The notes under the pieces were generated by a model. That model worked only from the letters and a program-made list of their open reading frames with translations. It did not search any database and was not told where the DNA came from. Made by a program: the position numbers and the translations under genes. From contig JAPPAV010000063.1 in the NCBI GenBank assembly GCA_026705345.1, positions 1-64,000 on the forward strand: a DNA stretch of 64,000 nt, read 5' to 3'. This document shows positions 48,195 to 58,100 of this stretch, in pieces. Numbering within the stretch: the first letter of the stretch is position 1; every line of letters starts with the position of its first letter. Source of the stretch: Gammaproteobacteria bacterium. GTDB taxonomy: Bacteria > Pseudomonadota > Gammaproteobacteria > Pseudomonadales > Azotimanducaceae.

Positions 48195-51100
48195 TCAGTC
48201 CAGCGGCGCCCAACGGATCGCATCCGCGATCACCATTTCGCCGTCGGTTCGGCTGGAGATCTCGAGTCGCACCGTGGTCGAGCCGAATTCGAACTCGCCG
48301 ACCTTGTTCCAGCCGGGTTCAGCCGCCGCGCCGTCGAAGGTGATGGGAGTCCTCTTCCCATCCGCGACGAGAGTCATGCCGTAGGAACCGAGCGAGCCGT
48401 AGGCCCGGGGCACGCCTTGGACGTCGGGTGCCGGATTCGGCAGGTGGTAGCCCAGTTGCCAACGGCCCGGCTGGGGCAACTCGGCTGCGAACACCGCAAC
48501 TTGAGATCCGTCGCCCGCGACGGCTCCAGCGACGGTGTGCCGGTACTTGCCCCAGCTCGAACCGAGCGTGGTTCGACTCCACTCGCCCGGTGTGCGCGTA
48601 TATGTCGGCAATCCCTGGTCGAGTTGCCGTTGATCGGGGCCTGCGTCAGCCGCATGCCAGGGCTTGAGATTGGCTGGATCGCCGCGTGTCTCAACCGTGA
48701 ATCCGCCGTCGAGGTCGTCGATGACGATGCCCCGAGGGTGCTCGGGCATCCAGGAACTGGGCTCGACACCGACAAACGGTTCGCGATCCAACGGGTTTTC
48801 TTCGTCGATGTCGTCATCGAGTGCAACCGGCACGCTCGTACGGTTCCGCGATAGGTACGGTTCCACCCAAAGCCGAATCGGCGGTCTCGCGGTTACCACT
48901 CCGATGTCCACCGACGTGTTACCGGGGATACGGATTGGCTCGGTCGAACGCCCCGTGAAACGAGGCGTCACGCGGATCAACCCGGCGACCGGCTCGTCGT
49001 TGCGAACGCTGACACGCGTCTCGTAGCGGGGCGCGCCGTCGTCGTCGGCGACGCGAACCGTCTGGGCGGGAGACGCGATGAAGCCCGGCAGCGCGGCGTC
49101 GTTTAGCCAGTCGCCGAGCAGGCGGTCGGGGTCGGCGCCGACCTCGGCGAGCGCTGCCGCGAGATCGTCAGCGTCGTACGCGGCACCGGTGTGGTGGTGG
49201 CGCAGTGTGGCCAGCAGCATGGCGGTACGCTCGTGGCCGAGACTGTCGAGGATGGCGTTGGCCGCGGCATCGCCGCGCAGCGTGTGCGCCTCCATCGCCC
49301 GTCTCGGATCCCGTTCCATGTCCATACCCGTAAGGGATGCTCCGATAACGCGTTGCCACACCAGGGGGTCTGAGTAGTCCAGCGAGTAGCGGAAGCCATT
49401 CCAGTCGGGTGACACGGGCGCGAGCAACGTCTCCGCCATTCCGGTCACAGTGACACCGAACCCGGCTTCGATGTCCCGGACGTGCGCGGTGAAGCTGCCA
49501 TCGATCGGCAGCACCAAGCTGGGATTGGCCAACAGCGCCTGGCCCAGTTTCTGACAGACGTGGTCCAACGCAAGGGCGCCAGGGCCGGAAGCGGACGTCT
49601 GGAAGGAAACCAGATTCCGGGCGACCCCCCTGAGCACGTGCGAGCTGTTCTCATCCATGCTCAATCCCAATTCCACCATCATCGCCAGCATCTCCGGTGT
49701 ACCTCGGTCACCGAACCGGGCGAAATTCACGTAAGGAAAGCCCGGTTCCTTCAGCAACAGCATGCCGGGCAATTCCAAGACGGTATCGAGCCGCCATCCG
49801 CCACCGTACGCCTGCAGGTGCGCGGGCACCTCAACCACCGAGAAGCCGTCGTAGGGATAGGCGATGCCAAGATGGGCTGGCTCGTTGACGAGCGACGCGA
49901 GGCGGGATCGGAGCGGTTCCACGATGTCGGCCAACACCCGGAGGTTCTTCAAGTGTCCGGGATGGAGCAGAACCTCGAACTCGACGTCCTCGAGTTCGAT
50001 CATGCGCCGCTCGAAACGTGCCGCCAGTAGGGCCACCTGGGACACGGGCGCCGGTGGACGGAAGCGAAACCGGCCGTCGGCGTTGGCCACACGCCGCCCC
50101 GGGCCCGCGACCAGCCAGCCGTCCGGAACGTCAACCGTTAGATCGATGGTCGGAAAGTGGCCTTGGGATGCCCCGGTGAGATTCGGTCCGGGCGCGGGCA
50201 GCCAACGCAGACCCGGCATCAAGGCGACATAGCGCCGCTCGAATATGCTGGCTGCCGTCCCGAGCCAGAGAATCTGGTTTCGAGCCAACTCGGCCCGCCA
50301 ATCGACGGCGCTGTCGAGATAGGCGAAGTCCGGGTCGGGTATGCCGCTCGCACTCAGTTTCAGCGAGGCCGGTGATCCACTGGAGAGCGGCATGGTGGGC
50401 TCGACCGTCAACAGGCCCGACTCGTGCCGGAAGGGCGTCTCCCGATCGTCGAGCCACAGCGCCGCGACGCGAAGACCGGGATTGAAGCTGAACAAGAGGA
50501 CGTCGAGGTCTTGCTGCGACGGCGTCTCGATCAGCAATTCGAGATCGAGGCGCAACTCCCGGCCTGGATCGATGTCGACGTCCCCCGCGACGTGCCGCAG
50601 CAACGGGATCGCCTGGCCAGAGGCTGCTTCGTGTGCGACGAGCCAGGTACCGCGCAACTGGAACTGGTCCACGCATCGTGCAACCACGGTGGCGAATCCG
50701 GCGACGCCGAGGATTGCGAACACAGCACCCGACAACCAACGCCGTCGGCTCGAACCCCCGTCCGGGCGTCTATAGGACGCGGCTGCCCACGCCACGAAAG
50801 CCGCTGCAAGTAGGAGCATCGACGTGCGCTGCAGCACCGTTGGCGCTTCGGGAAATCGTGGCGCCAGGTCCGATGCCCAGTTGTCGTGGATGTAGTGCAG
50901 CGAGACGGCGGGAAGCAGATAGGCGGGAACGAACGCGTAGCACCACATGTGCGCCCCGAGCAACGCTAACGCGGTTACGGCGACAACCAGGCGATTGGGC
51001 ACCACGACGGCGAGGAACGCCACGATGGCGCCCCACAGTGTCAACGCCGGGATGCTGTCGACCAACAGCAACATCGCCGCCATCACGCCTTCGAGCGGGT

Positions 51101-51563
51101 GGCCGGCCCAACCCATCGCCCTGCCGACGGTTGCAGAGATCTGGATCAGGAGCAGGGCGGTGACGAGAACGACAAGGATGGCGGCCACCGTGGCGAACAA
51201 TCGGCCGCCGAGCAGGACCAGGTTGGAGAACGGGCGTGAATCCAGCGCTTCCCCAATGCGTTCGCGTTCGTCCTGGCCGCGGGCGTCGAACGAAACGAAG
51301 ACGACGGCAGCCATGAAGAACCAGAGGATGTAGCTCGCGAAATACGGCGTTGCGAACCTCGGCAGGATCGTCGCGTCCAAGTCCGGCATGCGGTTTTGGA
51401 TGTAGGAGTAGTAGACGTACGCGGCGGCAATGACGGCGATGCCGAGGAAGGCGAAGACCCAGAACCGGGCCAGCCGCCGCAACGATCGGAATTGGGCGGC
51501 CACGACGGCGCGACAGTGGTGCAGACCTTGCCGGAAGTCCGAATGGGTCACTACATCGAGCAT
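48195..51563 (-). CDS. ABC-2 permease-like / M1 peptidase-like / golvesin-like protein, array copy 4 (first gene)
   Basis: 1,122 residues, the promoter-proximal member, with GGGAGG upstream of ATG 51563. Membrane half (SYILWFFMAAVVFVSFDAR, DSRPFSNLVLLGGRLFATV), M1-like half (VDIDPGRELRLDLELL, GIAYPYDGFSVVEVPAHLQ, YGGGWRLDTVLELPG, GPGALALDHVCQKL, LLGDWLNDAALPGFI) and golvesin-like end (SWGKYRHTVAGAVAG, SRTDGEMVIADAIRWAPLD). No zinc motif. Compared with copies 1-3 some conserved positions differ (KEPGFPY for KEHGFPY). Divergent from the SRPBCC-PDZ gene, with 76 bp between starts. Confidence 0.82.
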   Translation of the reverse strand: MLDVVTHSDFRQGLHHCRAVVAAQFRSLRRLARFWVFAFLGIAVIAAAYVYYSYIQNRMPDLDATILPRFATPYFASYILWFFMAAVVFVSFDARGQDERERIGEALDSRPFSNLVLLGGRLFATVAAILVVLVTALLLIQISATVGRAMGWAGHPLEGVMAAMLLLVDSIPALTLWGAIVAFLAVVVPNRLVVAVTALALLGAHMWCYAFVPAYLLPAVSLHYIHDNWASDLAPRFPEAPTVLQRTSMLLLAAAFVAWAAASYRRPDGGSSRRRWLSGAVFAILGVAGFATVVARCVDQFQLRGTWLVAHEAASGQAIPLLRHVAGDVDIDPGRELRLDLELLIETPSQQDLDVLLFSFNPGLRVAALWLDDRETPFRHESGLLTVEPTMPLSSGSPASLKLSASGIPDPDFAYLDSAVDWRAELARNQILWLGTAASIFERRYVALMPGLRWLPAPGPNLTGASQGHFPTIDLTVDVPDGWLVAGPGRRVANADGRFRFRPPAPVSQVALLAARFERRMIELEDVEFEVLLHPGHLKNLRVLADIVEPLRSRLASLVNEPAHLGIAYPYDGFSVVEVPAHLQAYGGGWRLDTVLELPGMLLLKEPGFPYVNFARFGDRGTPEMLAMMVELGLSMDENSSHVLRGVARNLVSFQTSASGPGALALDHVCQKLGQALLANPSLVLPIDGSFTAHVRDIEAGFGVTVTGMAETLLAPVSPDWNGFRYSLDYSDPLVWQRVIGASLTGMDMERDPRRAMEAHTLRGDAAANAILDSLGHERTAMLLATLRHHHTGAAYDADDLAAALAEVGADPDRLLGDWLNDAALPGFIASPAQTVRVADDDGAPRYETRVSVRNDEPVAGLIRVTPRFTGRSTEPIRIPGNTSVDIGVVTARPPIRLWVEPYLSRNRTSVPVALDDDIDEENPLDREPFVGVEPSSWMPEHPRGIVIDDLDGGFTVETRGDPANLKPWHAADAGPDQRQLDQGLPTYTRTPGEWSRTTLGSSWGKYRHTVAGAVAGDGSQVAVFAAELPQPGRWQLGYHLPNPAPDVQGVPRAYGSLGSYGMTLVADGKRTPITFDGAAAEPGWNKVGEFEFGSTTVRLEISSRTDGEMVIADAIRWAPLD

Positions 51564-51639
51564 GAACTATGATGCCTCCCATCTCACCGAGCCCGGAAGC
51601 TTAAGCCGTCGGGCCTAAAGTAGTACCTCACGCTACGGG

Positions 51640-52362
51640 ATGGTCAAGCGCTTTTCTCGTGCCTGCGGCAGGGTGGACTGTTTTGGCCAGTTGGGCGACA
51701 GACTGGACGTGGTCGAGCTGAACGAGAGCTTCAATGTGTTTCTGCCGTTGTCGGCGGTGTGGGAACGACTCCGCCTGCCCTTCGAGAGCTCGGCGGGAAG
51801 ATGCCGCGTACCCGGGTTTCCGAGCATCGACGGCGATCCCGGCTGTCTCCTCCTAGTGGAAGACGACGAGCCGCAGAAGAGACTCACCGGTACCAAGGCG
51901 GACCCTCCCTGTGCCGGAACAAGGATAGACATCGAGATCGGGCCGGCCAACGCCAGCGGCTGGCCAACCCGGTTGAGCCTGGCCCAATCCGGCTTCGAGG
52001 CCCCGCTTGCCGATCTGCCGGACTTCCTGAACGCGCATTGGCGGCGCATCGCTGCCGACTTCCGCCTGTACGTCGAACACGGCGTAACGGCGCCGCCGGC
52101 AGCGTGGCGCGCGAGCCTCGGGGCTACGACCCGCGAGACGCCGACGGGTCTCGCGGTCAGGGACGTGGAGCCGGAAGCCTATGCCGACCGTTGCGGAATG
52201 CAGGAAGACGACATCCTGCTAACACTGGCCGGCGTACGCATACTCGACACGGCGGAACTGTGGACGGTGCTCTCGATGCTGGCGCCCGGCGACCTGGCGA
52301 CGGCTACTTGGGTCAGGGACGGTGCCGTGCTCGAGTCGGAGCGTGTTCTCGGAGGTTATTAG
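51640..52362 (+). CDS. SRPBCC (AHSA1-like) domain protein with C-terminal PDZ domain
   Basis: 240 residues. The first half has the pattern of START/SRPBCC ligand-binding domains (ESFNVFLPLSAVWERL, GTRIDIEIGPANASGWP, FLNAHWRRIAADFRLYVEHGV). The last 85 residues form a PDZ domain (ATTRETPTGLAVRDVEP, AYADRCGMQEDDILLTLAGVRI). No signal peptide or membrane helix, so it is cytoplasmic. The combination is unusual; it may tether a small hydrophobic-ligand sensor to a partner's C-terminus. Divergent from the permease-M1-like array; the 76-bp shared promoter region suggests possible co-regulation. Its stop overlaps the kinase gene by 4 bp tail to tail. Confidence 0.65.
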   Translation: MVKRFSRACGRVDCFGQLGDRLDVVELNESFNVFLPLSAVWERLRLPFESSAGRCRVPGFPSIDGDPGCLLLVEDDEPQKRLTGTKADPPCAGTRIDIEIGPANASGWPTRLSLAQSGFEAPLADLPDFLNAHWRRIAADFRLYVEHGVTAPPAAWRASLGATTRETPTGLAVRDVEPEAYADRCGMQEDDILLTLAGVRILDTAELWTVLSMLAPGDLATATWVRDGAVLESERVLGGY

Positions 52363-53330
52363 CCGCGCGGCCCGGAATGGCACGACCAGTGGTCCGCGAT
52401 CTCGAGCATCTCCCGGGCTTCTTCCTCGATCCCGATTTCGAGCAAGTGCAACCCGGTGGACACCCGCTCCATGAATCCCCATTGCCAAATCGCCCGTTCG
52501 TCGACTGCGCAAAGTTCGGCAAGGTAGGCGCATCGTCCCCGTCCGCGCCGTACCGGCGCATCGCGCAGTTCAGTGCTCCAACCCCGCATCGGCACAGCCA
52601 GATCGCAGGCGGGTTCGGCTAGGAGCCCGCCGGGATCAACGAATTTGCATGGCGTCCCGGGCAGGTAGTCTTGGCCGCGAACGAGGAGCAGGTTCTGCTC
52701 GTGCGCATCGGCATGCACGAGGACCGTGGTCGCTTCCGTGTGCGCATCGGCGCGCTCGGCAGCGAAGTCGAGCGCCCGGTCGCGGGTGCGTCGATCGCAG
52801 GGCCGGCCAAGCCGTTGCCAAGAATGAACGATGAAGTCCCCGAGCCAGTTCGCCTTCCACGCCCCGGTGGGCAACGAATGGTTCTCCACTGGCGTGCGCC
52901 AGAGTTCCCTGAGCGTGCGGCAGGTGGCGTCGATTTGATCTGCGACCGACCATCCAAGGTCCGCGATGCAAGGGCCAAGCCGCTCCATCAGCAGCGCCCG
53001 ATGGTCGTCGGACCGGGCGTAGAGCGAGGCCACTCCTCGACCCCGGGACAATTCGTAGGCCCGCGCCTCGCCTTCGAAGTCGTCGTCTCCCGGCATCCTG
53101 ATCTTCAAGACCGCGTCGGTGCCATCTTCCCGTCGAACGTCGAGCACGAGGCTCTCGGAACCACCGGGCAGGGCGTCACCGATGCCTAGATTCCAACGAT
53201 CCGCCAACGCGGGGACCGCTTCGTCCAGGTCCCGCATCCAACGGCGTCCCGAGTCGCCGGCCACAACGGCCCGGCTGCGTGCGGCGTCGGGCAACTCGCT
53301 CTGCCATTGACCTGTCTGCCTCATTCGCAT
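52359..53330 (-). CDS. Aminoglycoside phosphotransferase family kinase, APH(6)/streptomycin-6-kinase-like
   Basis: 323 residues. N-terminal lobe: GGSESLVLDVRREDGTDAVLKIR supplies the ATP-binding Lys; catalytic loop VLVHADAHEQNLLLVRG (HxDxxxxN) and the DFG-equivalent FVDPGGLLAEPACDLAVPMRGW match the APH(6) group. Family members phosphorylate streptomycin, but chromosomal homologues often act on other small molecules; resistance is not implied. The start ATG 53330 follows no clear ribosome site; a later start at the second Met (two codons on) is equally possible. Confidence 0.82.
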   Translation of the reverse strand: MRMRQTGQWQSELPDAARSRAVVAGDSGRRWMRDLDEAVPALADRWNLGIGDALPGGSESLVLDVRREDGTDAVLKIRMPGDDDFEGEARAYELSRGRGVASLYARSDDHRALLMERLGPCIADLGWSVADQIDATCRTLRELWRTPVENHSLPTGAWKANWLGDFIVHSWQRLGRPCDRRTRDRALDFAAERADAHTEATTVLVHADAHEQNLLLVRGQDYLPGTPCKFVDPGGLLAEPACDLAVPMRGWSTELRDAPVRRGRGRCAYLAELCAVDERAIWQWGFMERVSTGLHLLEIGIEEEAREMLEIADHWSCHSGPRG

Positions 53331-53472
53331 CGGGCGTCAGTTCGCACAGACTTCGAAAAGGATCGCAAGACTCTTGCCGCCCGCTGGCAGACTCGGTGAC
53401 ACTGATATGTTCACGTTGCTGCCAAGTCCAAGACGAATGGTAGCGCGACGGAGGAGCGGGACCAGTTCTGAT

Positions 53473-54159
53473 ATGGAGCCACCTTGGGGATACGGGCCGG
53501 ACGACGGCCCGGCGGTTTGGGGCCAGTTGAGCTCGGAGTACGCACTCTGCGCCGTCGGCGATCGTCAGTCGCCCATCGACATCGTGGGCGCGACGCAAGC
53601 GGAGGTGCCCGTCGTCGCGTTCCACTACGAGCCGATGAATCTCCAAGTGCTGAACAACGGACACACCGTCGAGGTGGCGTCCACGAGCGAGAATTGGATC
53701 GACGTCGGCGGCGTACGGTACGACCTCACACAGTTCCATTTCCACACGCCCGGCGAACACACCGTCGACGGGAGACCCTTCGACATGGAGGTCCACCTGG
53801 TGCACCGGAACGAAGAGGGAACCTTGGCGGTGGTCGGCGTACTCGTTCGACGCGGCGATGAACACCCCGTTCTCGACCCCCTGGCCGAGCAACTCCCCGA
53901 ACCGGGCGAGTCACTTGCCATCGAGAAGAAGATCGCGACGTCCGAATTGCTGCCCGAGGCGAGTCGGATCTTCCGCTACGAAGGGTCGCTGACCACTCCG
54001 CCATGTTCGGAAGGCGTCCAATGGTTCGTTTTGGAGACGCCCATCGAGGTCTCCGATGCCGGGCTTGCCGCGTTCGAGGCCATCCTGGGCAACAACAGCC
54101 GCCCGGTGCAACCTTTGAACGGTCGCGAGCTGCTGATCGACAAGGATCCCGCACCGTAA
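53473..54159 (+). CDS. Alpha-type carbonic anhydrase without evident signal peptide
   Basis: 228 residues from ATG 53473; upstream in-frame starts (TTG 53374, ATG 53407, ATG 53437) only add a basic, non-hydrophobic leader, so the start is uncertain. The alpha-CA core is complete: WGYGPDDGPAVWGQL, QSPIDI, zinc ligands in QFHFHTPGEHTVDG and MEVHLVH, and GSLTTPPCSEGVQWFVL. It interconverts CO2 and bicarbonate. Bacterial alpha-CAs are usually periplasmic; the lack of a signal peptide suggests a cytoplasmic enzyme or a lost N-terminus. Confidence 0.88.
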   Translation: MEPPWGYGPDDGPAVWGQLSSEYALCAVGDRQSPIDIVGATQAEVPVVAFHYEPMNLQVLNNGHTVEVASTSENWIDVGGVRYDLTQFHFHTPGEHTVDGRPFDMEVHLVHRNEEGTLAVVGVLVRRGDEHPVLDPLAEQLPEPGESLAIEKKIATSELLPEASRIFRYEGSLTTPPCSEGVQWFVLETPIEVSDAGLAAFEAILGNNSRPVQPLNGRELLIDKDPAP

Positions 54160-54292
54160 TCTCGACCGGCGCGTCGCGAGTGGTCGAATTCGCACATCCC
54201 GATGGGGTCATCTCTGTAACGGCCCGAAGGCGTTTTGGCGGATGCTGTTCCGGTCGTCCGTTTGCGAGTCGTTTTCGTGGTACTTTCCTACC

Positions 54293-55102
54293 ATGCAGCC
54301 AAGAACCCTGCCGGTCGAGCCGGCCGTCGTGACGCCGCGGCCAAGGCCGTCGATGCCCCTTTCCGTGATCTACGCGGATGCGCTCTATCGGCCCGTCCCG
54401 CCCGTCGAATACGACGACGAAGGCTATCCGGGTCCCGACGGTAGAGTGTCCGAGAGCACCCGCCACGCCGAGGCGTCGAACTACTGCTTCGACGCGCTCC
54501 GGGTTTGGTTCAGAGACCAGCCCGGCACCTTGGTGGCAAACGACCTCGTCATGCTCTTCGAGAAAGGCAACCCAAAGGCCGCGCTCTCGCCCGACCTGAT
54601 GGTGGTCTTCGACGCCGGCAATCCCGATCGCTCGTCGTACAAGGTTTGGGAGGAAGGCGACGCCATGCCTGCCTTTGCCTTGGAGGTCCTGTCGAAGCGG
54701 ACTTGGCGCAAAGACGTTCGGGTGAAACCAGGGCTCTACGCGGCGTTGGGGATTCGCGAGTTCTGGCTCTTCGAGCCGTTCGAGCCGCGCTTGGCGGGCT
54801 ATCGTCTGCACGGCCGCGAGTACGCGCGCATCCGCTCAACGGCAGATGGCGGCTATCCGAGCCGGGTATTGGGCCTGGACGTCATCGTGAAGAACGACCG
54901 GATTCGCTTTCGGAACGCGGCGTCGGGCGAAATCCTGCCCGACCCTATTCAATCGGATGCGATGCGTGTCGACGCGGAGGAGCGGGCCGAATCGGCAAAG
55001 GCGCGGGCCGAATCTGCAGAAGCACGCGCCCAGTCGGCGGAGGACCGGGCATTGCAGGCCGAGCGACGAATCCGGGAGTTGGAAGGACTGCTCAAACGTT
55101 AG
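54293..55102 (+). CDS. Uma2-family (DUF820) PD-(D/E)xK nuclease-like protein with heptad tail
   Basis: 269 residues from ATG 54293 (MQPRTLPVEP); the track start at 54242 adds unconserved residues. The Uma2 fold includes SPDLMVVFDAGNPDRSSYK and FALEVLSKRTWRKD (Asp and Glu-x-Ser-Lys of the nuclease site) and KPGLYAALGIREFWLFEP. From about residue 225 a charged helix of four near-identical seven-residue units (RAESAKA, RAESAEA, RAQSAED, RALQAER) forms a coiled coil. Uma2 proteins are abundant, mobile and functionally uncharacterised. Converges on the helicase gene with 5 bp between stops. Confidence 0.85.
   Translation: MQPRTLPVEPAVVTPRPRPSMPLSVIYADALYRPVPPVEYDDEGYPGPDGRVSESTRHAEASNYCFDALRVWFRDQPGTLVANDLVMLFEKGNPKAALSPDLMVVFDAGNPDRSSYKVWEEGDAMPAFALEVLSKRTWRKDVRVKPGLYAALGIREFWLFEPFEPRLAGYRLHGREYARIRSTADGGYPSRVLGLDVIVKNDRIRFRNAASGEILPDPIQSDAMRVDAEERAESAKARAESAEARAQSAEDRALQAERRIRELEGLLKR
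54982..55065. repeat. Four tandem 21-bp units in the Uma2-family gene
   Basis: Diverging tandem units beginning GCGGGCCGAATC encode the heptads of the coiled-coil tail; unit number could vary between strains. Confidence 0.65.
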
Positions 55103-55107
55103 CTTGG

Positions 55108-58100
55108 TCAGGTTGCGACAACCGCCGCGTCGGCGGATTCTGCGCTGCCATTGCTGCCGACCGGACTGACGGGCTGTCGTAGGAGTTCCAGCAGTTCTTC
55201 GGTACTCAGTCTCCCTGCCGCATCGGCCCCTTCCAGCAGGCGATCCGCGAGGTCTCGCTTGCGATGGTGGATATCGACGATCTGCTCTTCGATGGTGCCC
55301 TCGGTGACCAGCCGGTAGATGGTCACCGGTCGCGTCTGTCCGATGCGGTGGGCGCGGTCCGAAGCCTGATCCTCGACGGCGGGATTCCACCAGGGATCGA
55401 GGTGGATGACATAGTCGGCGGCGGTCAGGTTGAGACCGGTACCGCCCGCTTTCAGCGAGATCAGGAACACGTCGCCGTGACCTGCTTGAAACGCTGCGAT
55501 GCGCTCGCTGCGGGCCTTCGCCGACGTAGCGCCGTCGAGGTATTGATAGCTGATGCCCTGCTCGTTCAGGTAGTCCTCGACGAGCTTCAGGTGCCTGACG
55601 AACTGCGAGAACACCAGCACCTTGTGGCGGTTCTCGAGCAACTCGGCGAGGGTTTCCGCGAACGTCTCGAGCTTCGAACTCGGAGGCGCGCTGGCCGGCG
55701 AATCGGTCACGAGTTTCGGGTTGCAGCAGGCGAGCCGCAGACGCGTCAGGTGCGCGAAGAGCTGGAAGCGTTCGCCATCGCCCGCGTCCGAATTGCCTTC
55801 CCGGGCGGCCTGGAGTTGCTCGAGGGCCCGCTCCCGGAGCACTTCGTAGAGGGCGGCTTCCTCGGACGACAACGTCACGTGCAACGTGATCTCGGTGCGT
55901 TCCGGGAGGTCGTCGAGCACATCGGTCTTCAAGCGCCTCAACATGAACGGCGCGATGATCCGCCGCAACCGGTTGCGCGCCTCGTCGTTGTCGTCGAGCT
56001 CCACGGGTTCGCCGAAGTTGCTGCGGAATTTCTCCCTAGAGCCGAGCAGGCCGGGATTCAAGAAGCTGAACAACGAGTGAAGGTCCATCAGGTTGTTCTG
56101 GATGGGCGTGCCGGTGGTCACGACGCGGAAGCCGGCGGGCAATCGGCGTGCCGCCCGGGCCCGCTTCGTGAGCGGGTTCTTGATGGCCTGGGCTTCGTCC
56201 AGCACAACGCTATGCCAACTGATCGCCGCCAATGCGTCGACATCGTTCTGCAGCAAGCCGTAGGTCGTGACGTAGAGGTCGAACGCCGCTGGGTCGTCGA
56301 GTAGCGGCGCCCGGGAAGCAACCGAACCGGTGTAGACCTTGACGTTGAGCGTGGGCGTGAACCGACGCGACTCGTCGACCCAGTTGGCGACCACGGAGGT
56401 GGGGGCGACGACCAGCGCGGGTCCTCCGGGCGCCCGGTCCAGGAGCACGGACAAGGTCTGCACGGTTTTGCCGAGTCCCATGTCGTCGGCAAGGCACGCG
56501 CCGGCGCCCCAACGGCTCAAACGCGCAAGCCAACGGTAGCCGTCGACTTGGTACGGTCGCAGTTCCGCCTGCAGGGTGCTGGGCAGTTCGGGTTCGAACG
56601 ATCGAGCGGCCTCAAGATCCGCCCGCATCTGCTGCCAACCGTCGTCTCCGTCGACCTCGGCTTCCTCGAACAGATCGTCGAGGGACGACGCGGCGAGCGA
56701 ATGCAGGCGCATCGCACCCTTCGCGGCTGGCGTCGAGAGGCTCACGAGATCGTCGAGTTGGCGGCGGAACGCCGCGGTGAGGGCGATGAACTCGCCGCCT
56801 TCGAGTTCCAGGAAGCGCGATCGGGGATTGGCTTCGAGGAGTGCGAAGAGGCGCTTTAGGTCGAGCACGCGCGAACCGTCCACGACCAGCTTGCCGGAGG
56901 TCTGCAACCATTGCTCGGCGGGCTTGACGGTGAGCGACAGGGACGGCGTGGAATGACGCGCGACGATTCTGAACGGCTCGCCCTTGGGCCACTTGCAGCG
57001 CGCCTCGGCGGCGTCGAGCTGCTCCAGCAACTCCAGGCATTCAAGAGGCTCGGGAAGCACCAGGGGCGCGTACTCCGTTGGCTGCGTTACCAGACGCGGA
57101 CAGCGTGCGACTAGGCGGGTCAGCGCGCTGCGCTCCTTCCCGAGGTCGCGCCGCGCCTGAACATGTTCGCCGTCGCGGTTGGCGAACACCGTTGCGCCGC
57201 CTTGGCCCGATCCGAAACAGATGCCCGAATCGGCGATGGGCTCGACCAGGATCGCGACCGAGAGCCCTGCCTCGAAGGGTTCGAGGCGTACCCAGGGTTC
57301 GGAATCCGCCGGCACTTCCGCAGCACCGGCCACCGGACCCGCATCGCTCTGCACGCGAACCTGCGAGACGAGCGCGGATACCGCCTCCAGGAGCCGCGAC
57401 TTGCCATCGGCGGGGAACTTGAGCCCCTCCGGCGGAACGACGTCGAACAGGCGCCGGTGGTCGTCGGTGAAACGGGTGACCTCGATACGGTTGTCGGAGG
57501 CCAGCGTGATGCCGTATTCGCCCTCCGCATCCCAACCGTGGGGATCGATGGCCACGACGACGAGGCCATCGGAACCTTCGTCGATGTGGAGTTCCGGTTC
57601 CCGTCGAACCACGTCGATGGGTTCGCCCGATTCGTTGAAGACATGGGGATGGCCGGCAAGCGCGTAGAGGCCGCGAATGCCGAGTTCGTAGTCCACGCGT
57701 CCCCAGGAACGGCGAACCGTGACCGCGGCAGCGGCGGCCAGGTCCTCTTCGCGGAGGTGGTCCATGGACGCGGCCTGCTCGGCCAAACGTTTGAGCGCGA
57801 CCCGGCGTCCCTTGCTCCACGAGCCGTTCTTGTTTCGGCGCTGCTCCCGGGGCGTGACGTCGACGTTGTCGTAGTAGCGATGGACATCCCAGACGAGCCG
57901 CTTTTCCACGGGGGCCGACGTCGCCTTGTTCTCCCGGCCTTGATTCCTGGCGTCGTAGGCAAGTTGCTCCAGGGCCTTTAGCGAGCGTTCCCAGGCCGCC
58001 ATCGGCGCCTCAAGCACCGCCAATGTCTCGATGCCGAGCTCGTCCAGCAACGGCTGTGGATCGGGTAGTCCGACCGAATCCGCGCCGCTTAGTTCGACTA

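Noticed and set aside
52359-53330. Streptomycin resistance gene
   Set aside because: The APH(6)-like motifs are clear but chromosomal members of this kinase family often have other substrates and nothing in the neighbourhood suggests a resistance cassette.
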